A stretch of DNA of 17,806 nucleotides from JARKQH01 sp964631605. Its GTDB lineage: Bacteria > Verrucomicrobiota > Verrucomicrobiia > Limisphaerales > UBA8199. The position numbers and the translations under genes were made by a program. Under the pieces are notes generated by a model. That model was not told the DNA's origin. It was given only the letters and a program-made list of their open reading frames with translations, and did no database searches. Of this stretch, positions 15,023 to 17,806 are shown piece after piece. Every line of letters begins with the position of its first letter. The stretch's first letter is position 1. The stretch lies in contig CAZVYG010000096.1 in assembly GCA_964631605.1 (NCBI GenBank), positions 1 to 17,806 of the forward strand, given 5' to 3'.

Positions 15023-15075
15023 GCCTGCCCGGCAGCGGCCCTGCAGGCGCGATCAGGAGCGGAACAGCCCCGCTC
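15023..15075. repeat. Hairpin pair behind the DUF2959 gene
   Basis: GCCTGC/GCAGGC (15023-15028 and 15043-15048) and GAGCGG/CCGCTC (15057-15062 and 15070-15075) are two short perfect inverted repeats in the 114-nt convergent gap. Neither is followed by a T-run on either strand, so rho-independent termination is not shown. The rest of the gap, to 15129, shows nothing I can assign. Confidence 0.4.
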
Positions 15076-15129
15076 TGAAGTGTCCAAAGGCGGAGGTTCT
15101 TGAGACCCTCCCCCATCCACCGAAGGCGG

Positions 15130-15543
15130 TTAGTTTCGGACGCACACAGCGCGGACGATGCGGTGGGTGATCAGGCCGGCGAACTGATGCGGGCCGTCGT
15201 AGAACCACCCGAGATGCTGGCCGCAGCGGGCGCATTGGCAGTAAGACCAGGCGTGCCCGGGGAACCAGGTGTATTCCAGGGTTGGGACTCCCGCCTGCCG
15301 GCAGCCGCGGGTCCTTGAAAAAAGAATGATTTCGAAACGAATGCCCTCCGGGTTGGAAAAACGGTGGGTGTCCTGGCCATTAAAGACGAACCGGTCTTGC
15401 TCCTGGGCAACACCATTCAGGCACCACGCGCAAAGCCAATCGCCCGCCGCATCGCCGGGACGAGTTTCGGGGCTCTCCTCCAGCGCCGGCTCGGCCAGTG
15501 CGGGCGCCGGGGGTGTCGCTGCAACTGAAGCCTGCGAGTCCAC
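15130..15543 (-). CDS. CULT-domain (cereblon-like) zinc-binding protein
   Basis: The 137-aa protein has an Ala/Pro/Glu-rich N-terminus of about 35 residues and then one CULT domain, the ligand-binding fold of eukaryotic cereblon and of small bacterial homologues. Two CxxC zinc knuckles are present: Cys38/Cys41 and Cys104/Cys107. The cage tryptophans are Trp93 and Trp99 (in TWFPGHAW) and Trp113 (in HLGW). Their spacings (6 and 14) equal those of human cereblon W380, W386 and W400, and W99-C104 and C104-W113 also match. NPEG (64-67) and the C-terminal FAGLITHRI agree with the family. The natural role of bacterial CULT proteins is unknown; the cage binds uracil- and glutarimide-like rings. The start is GTG 15543: the codon before it is a stop, and a TTGACG promoter stands 36 nt upstream. 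It lies 57 nt behind the AI-2E-family permease gene. Confidence 0.85.
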   Translation of the reverse strand: MDSQASVAATPPAPALAEPALEESPETRPGDAAGDWLCAWCLNGVAQEQDRFVFNGQDTHRFSNPEGIRFEIILFSRTRGCRQAGVPTLEYTWFPGHAWSYCQCARCGQHLGWFYDGPHQFAGLITHRIVRAVCVRN

Positions 15544-15549
15544 TCAAAG

Positions 15550-15579
15550 AAAATAGCTCACCGCTTGCGCCATCGTCAA
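15550..15579 (-). promoter_or_regulatory. Promoter of the CULT gene, predicted leaderless
   Basis: On the minus strand TTGACG (15579-15574; 5/6 to TTGACA), an 18-nt spacer and TATTTT (15555-15550; 4/6 to TATAAT) end 6 nt before GTG 15543. It lies in the 57-nt gap behind the permease gene and would allow separate expression of the CULT protein. It also supports the GTG start. Confidence 0.5.
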
Positions 15580-15600
15580 ACGGCACAGCGCAAAATCGGT

Positions 15601-16857
15601 TCAACCGGCGGCGGCGCTGAGGGCTCGCTTCCAAATGTAGCGGGCGAGGACGACGCGCAGAACCGCGGTGAGGGGGATGGCCAGGATGCCGCCGAGGATG
15701 CCGCCGAGGAGAGTGGTGCCGGCAATGACGGCGATGATGATGGTGAGGGGATGCAAGCCAACGCGGTCACCCATGATTTTGGGCGAGATGACGAAGCCTT
15801 CCAGCGTTTGGACCACGGCGAACACGGCCAGGACCAGCAGCGGATGCAGCCAGTCGCCGTATTGCACCAGGGCGAGGACCAGCGCGGCCAAGCAGGTAAT
15901 GATGGCCCCGAGGTAGGGGATGAGGGTGAGGAAGGTGGCCATGACTCCCAGCAGCACGGCATAGGGCAGCCCGATGATGAGGAAGCCGATGGTGTAGAGG
16001 ATGCCGTCGCAGAGGGCTACAAGGACCTGGCCGCGGAAGAAGGCGATGAGGTAATTATTGATGGACCGCAGGATGAAGACCAGTTCGTCCTTGAACGCGG
16101 ATTGGGTGACCGGCAGATAATCCGTCCACTTCGACTCGATGCCGCGTTTCTCCAGGAGCAGGTAGAAGGCGTAAACGGGAATCAGGGCCAAGCCTGCCAG
16201 CACGCCGAACCAGGAAGCCACGCGCCCCAGTTGGCCGAGAAGCCAGGACCCGATTTTGGTGGCCGCGGTGGTCGCCCAGCCGGTGGCGGTTTGGAGGGTT
16301 TGACGATCGAGCGAGTCGGCCAACAGTTTCGACCCGGACGGCTTGGGTTCCGGGCTGGTGGCCGGGGGATTGGTGACCGGCGCGAGGGTTGAAACGTTGG
16401 TATCGGGGACCGCGGCGGGGGGCGCCAGGCGGCCCTGGCGTTGCAGCCAGTCCCGTATGAGTGCCGGGGGGTTGTTGACCCAGGCTTCGATGCGGGTGTG
16501 AGCCCGCTCAACATAGGCCGGAATGCGGTTGGCCAGGGAGCGGGTTTCGTTGATGATTTGGGGGACGACGCTGCTAAAGAGGGCAGCCAGCAGAACCAAG
16601 GCCAGGGCAAACACCAGCAGGATCGCGTTTTGCCGGCGGACGCGCCGCCGCTCGAGGTAATCCACGACCGGGTCCAAAAGATAGGCCAGCACCCCCGCCA
16701 CCGCCAGCGGCCACAACACGGGGGCCAGCACCTGCACCACCCATTTCAGGCCAAGGACCAGGAGTCCCACCAACCCCACCAGCGTCGCAATCGCCAGGCC
16801 GGTGAGCGCCAGCCAGAGGATCCGCGCCTGTTTCTCGGTCGGGGGAGGGAAGCTCAT
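15601..16857 (-). CDS. AI-2E family transporter (PerM/TqsA-like)
   Basis: This 418-aa integral membrane protein belongs to the AI-2E family (formerly UPF0118), whose members include TqsA and PerM; reported roles range from autoinducer export to ion/proton antiport, so the substrate is open. Three hydrophobic segments lie within about 13-101. Then comes a soluble loop with a Pro/Thr/Ser-rich stretch (about 142-176), and five or so TM helices from about 213 to 403. The family signature appears in GFLIIGLPYAVLLGVMATFLTLIPYLG and in EGFVISPKIMGDRVGLHPLTIIIAVIAG near the C-terminus. The Pro-rich loop is longer than usual. ATG 16857 is 18 nt behind proC, so both are probably one operon with the CULT gene downstream. 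No Shine-Dalgarno sequence is visible. Confidence 0.93.
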   Translation of the reverse strand: MSFPPPTEKQARILWLALTGLAIATLVGLVGLLVLGLKWVVQVLAPVLWPLAVAGVLAYLLDPVVDYLERRRVRRQNAILLVFALALVLLAALFSSVVPQIINETRSLANRIPAYVERAHTRIEAWVNNPPALIRDWLQRQGRLAPPAAVPDTNVSTLAPVTNPPATSPEPKPSGSKLLADSLDRQTLQTATGWATTAATKIGSWLLGQLGRVASWFGVLAGLALIPVYAFYLLLEKRGIESKWTDYLPVTQSAFKDELVFILRSINNYLIAFFRGQVLVALCDGILYTIGFLIIGLPYAVLLGVMATFLTLIPYLGAIITCLAALVLALVQYGDWLHPLLVLAVFAVVQTLEGFVISPKIMGDRVGLHPLTIIIAVIAGTTLLGGILGGILAIPLTAVLRVVLARYIWKRALSAAAG

Positions 16858-16875
16858 GGGACAGCGCCGGCTGGA

Positions 16876-17691
16876 TCAGCCCTGACCTAATTGCCGGGAT
16901 TTGGCGGCGGCAGAGCGAACGGCGCTGATGACCGCGCCGCGAAAGTTGCCCTTTTCCAGCTCATGGACGCCCTCGATGGTGGTGCCGCCGGGGCTGGTGA
17001 CCATGTCCTTGAGCGCGCCCGGGTGTTGTTGTGTCTCCAGAACCATGCGCGCGGCGCCCAGGACGGTCTGCGCGGCCAGGGCGGTGGCCACGCAGCGCGG
17101 CAGCCCCGCCGCAACCCCGCCGTCGCTTAAAGCTTCGATGAACTGGTACACAAAAGCCGGGCCGCTGCCGCTCAGGCCGGTGACGGCGTCCAGCAGCGGT
17201 TCCTTGAGTTCGAAAGCGATTCCGACTGCGGAAAACAGGCGGGCGGCCAATTGGCCATCCTCGGGCTGCGCATGCTTCCCGAGGGCGTAGCCGGTCGCCG
17301 AGGCGCCGACCAGGGCCGGGGTGTTGGGCATGACGCGAATGACCCGGGCGCCTTCGGCCAGAGAGCCCTCGAGCTTTGGCGTGGGCACGCCGGCGGCGAT
17401 TGAAACCAGCAACTGCCGCCGGTTGAACCGCGGTCGGATTTCGGTCAGAACGCCTGCCACCTGGTCGGGCTTGACCGCCAGCACCAACACCCGCGCAAAC
17501 GCGGCTACCTCGAGGTTTGACGGGGTGGTCCTGGCGCCTGTTTCTTCGGCGAAAACCTTCCTGGCCGTTTCGGATGGATCACTCGCCAGAAGGTTTCCCG
17601 GCGAAACCAGTTTCGCCCGAACGAAGCCGCGCGCGAGCGCCGTCGCCATTTTGCCGGCGCCCAGAAAGCCGAGGGTCAACTTCGCTGCCAT
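16876..17691 (-). CDS. proC: Pyrroline-5-carboxylate reductase
   Basis: ProC reduces 1-pyrroline-5-carboxylate to proline with NAD(P)H, the last step of proline synthesis, in the cytoplasm. From ATG 17691 the protein has 271 aa, the family's normal length. The Rossmann loop GFLGAGKMA is at 8-16. VMPNTPALVGASATGY (120-135) is conserved. The C-terminal dimer and active-site region has DAVTGLSGSGPAFVYQFIEAL (168-188) and KDMVTSPGGTTIEGV (228-242). The frame is open to an ATG at 17763, but the added 24 residues are Gly/Arg/Pro-rich and precede the conserved N-terminus, so I take 17691. It is the first gene of a minus-strand unit, with the AI-2E-family gene 18 nt downstream. No other proline gene is in view. 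Confidence 0.96.
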   Translation of the reverse strand: MAAKLTLGFLGAGKMATALARGFVRAKLVSPGNLLASDPSETARKVFAEETGARTTPSNLEVAAFARVLVLAVKPDQVAGVLTEIRPRFNRRQLLVSIAAGVPTPKLEGSLAEGARVIRVMPNTPALVGASATGYALGKHAQPEDGQLAARLFSAVGIAFELKEPLLDAVTGLSGSGPAFVYQFIEALSDGGVAAGLPRCVATALAAQTVLGAARMVLETQQHPGALKDMVTSPGGTTIEGVHELEKGNFRGAVISAVRSAAAKSRQLGQG

Positions 17692-17698
17692 GCGCGGC

Positions 17699-17726
17699 TT
17701 TGTAGCAGGTCCTCCCGAAGCACGAA
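17699..17726 (-). promoter_or_regulatory. Possible promoter of proC, predicted leaderless
   Basis: On the minus strand TTCGTG (17726-17721), 16 nt and TACAAA (17704-17699; 4/6 to TATAAT) end 7 nt before ATG 17691, the same geometry as at the other leaderless candidates. The -35 box is poor (2/6 to TTGACA). If it is real, the upstream ATG at 17763 is not the start. Confidence 0.35.
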
Positions 17727-17806
17727 AGCGAAAACCTCCGGGCTGTTGTAATCCCCCAATCATTAGCGAGTAGCGTGGGCGGCTCTCGGCGCGGAGATGT
17801 GGACCG

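Noticed and set aside
14173..15120. Minus-strand open frame of 315 codons opposite the DUF2959 gene
   Set aside because: It overlaps both the lipoprotein gene and the divergent promoter region, and its product is low-complexity and motif-free.

Overview
This GC-rich window (roughly 60-65 % by eye) carries eleven complete protein genes, plus the last codons of a twelfth at the left edge. All complete genes look intact and chromosomal. I see no rRNA, tRNA, CRISPR array, transposase or phage gene. The gene set, the XylR-type AraC regulator, the DUF2959 lipoprotein, the lack of Shine-Dalgarno sequences and the palindromic filler between and inside genes suggest a member of the Verrucomicrobiota (Limisphaerales/Pedosphaera-like) or a close relative in the PVC group. 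This placement is inference, not proven by a marker gene.

Layout. Positions 1-122 hold the end of a plus-strand gene and its strong terminator, convergent with ftsH. Positions 123-9316 are one long minus-strand block read aceE > aceF > lpd > tilS > ftsH. It encodes the complete pyruvate dehydrogenase complex (E1, E2, E3), then the tRNA-Ile2 lysidine synthetase and the membrane AAA+ protease FtsH. A good TTGACA promoter lies before aceE. Divergent from aceE is a small hotdog-fold acyl-CoA thioesterase (9497-9973). It is followed by a class I fructose-bisphosphate aldolase (fbaB, 10170-11234), which has an odd palindrome- and heptamer-containing leader and a textbook terminator. Convergent to fbaB is a membrane-anchored spermidine-synthase-like protein (11319-12881), preceded on the same strand by a XylR-type AraC regulator (12998-14173). 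A DUF2959 lipoprotein (14359-15015) diverges from the regulator. Positions 15130-17691 are a second minus-strand cluster read proC > AI-2E-family permease > a short zinc-binding CULT-domain protein related to the thalidomide-binding domain of cereblon.

How the genes fit together. The left half is central carbon metabolism: FBP aldolase in glycolysis/gluconeogenesis, then pyruvate to acetyl-CoA, with an acyl-CoA thioesterase alongside. The housekeeping pair tilS-ftsH is often linked in bacteria; here it sits directly behind the PDH genes. The right half is a set of loosely related units.

Most notable observations: (1) the CULT-domain protein reproduces the zinc ligands and three-tryptophan cage of cereblon with nearly identical spacing; (2) at least four transcription units have a promoter whose -35 box begins 35-36 nt, and whose -10 box ends 6-7 nt, before the start codon (a fifth, proC, is weaker), which predicts leaderless mRNAs, and no start codon in the window has a convincing Shine-Dalgarno sequence; (3) tilS contains an in-frame insertion of about 144 bp rich in inverted repeats that looks like a dispersed element captured as coding sequence; (4) the fbaB leader combines a long inverted repeat with a tandem TGAACAC heptamer array ending just before the ATG.
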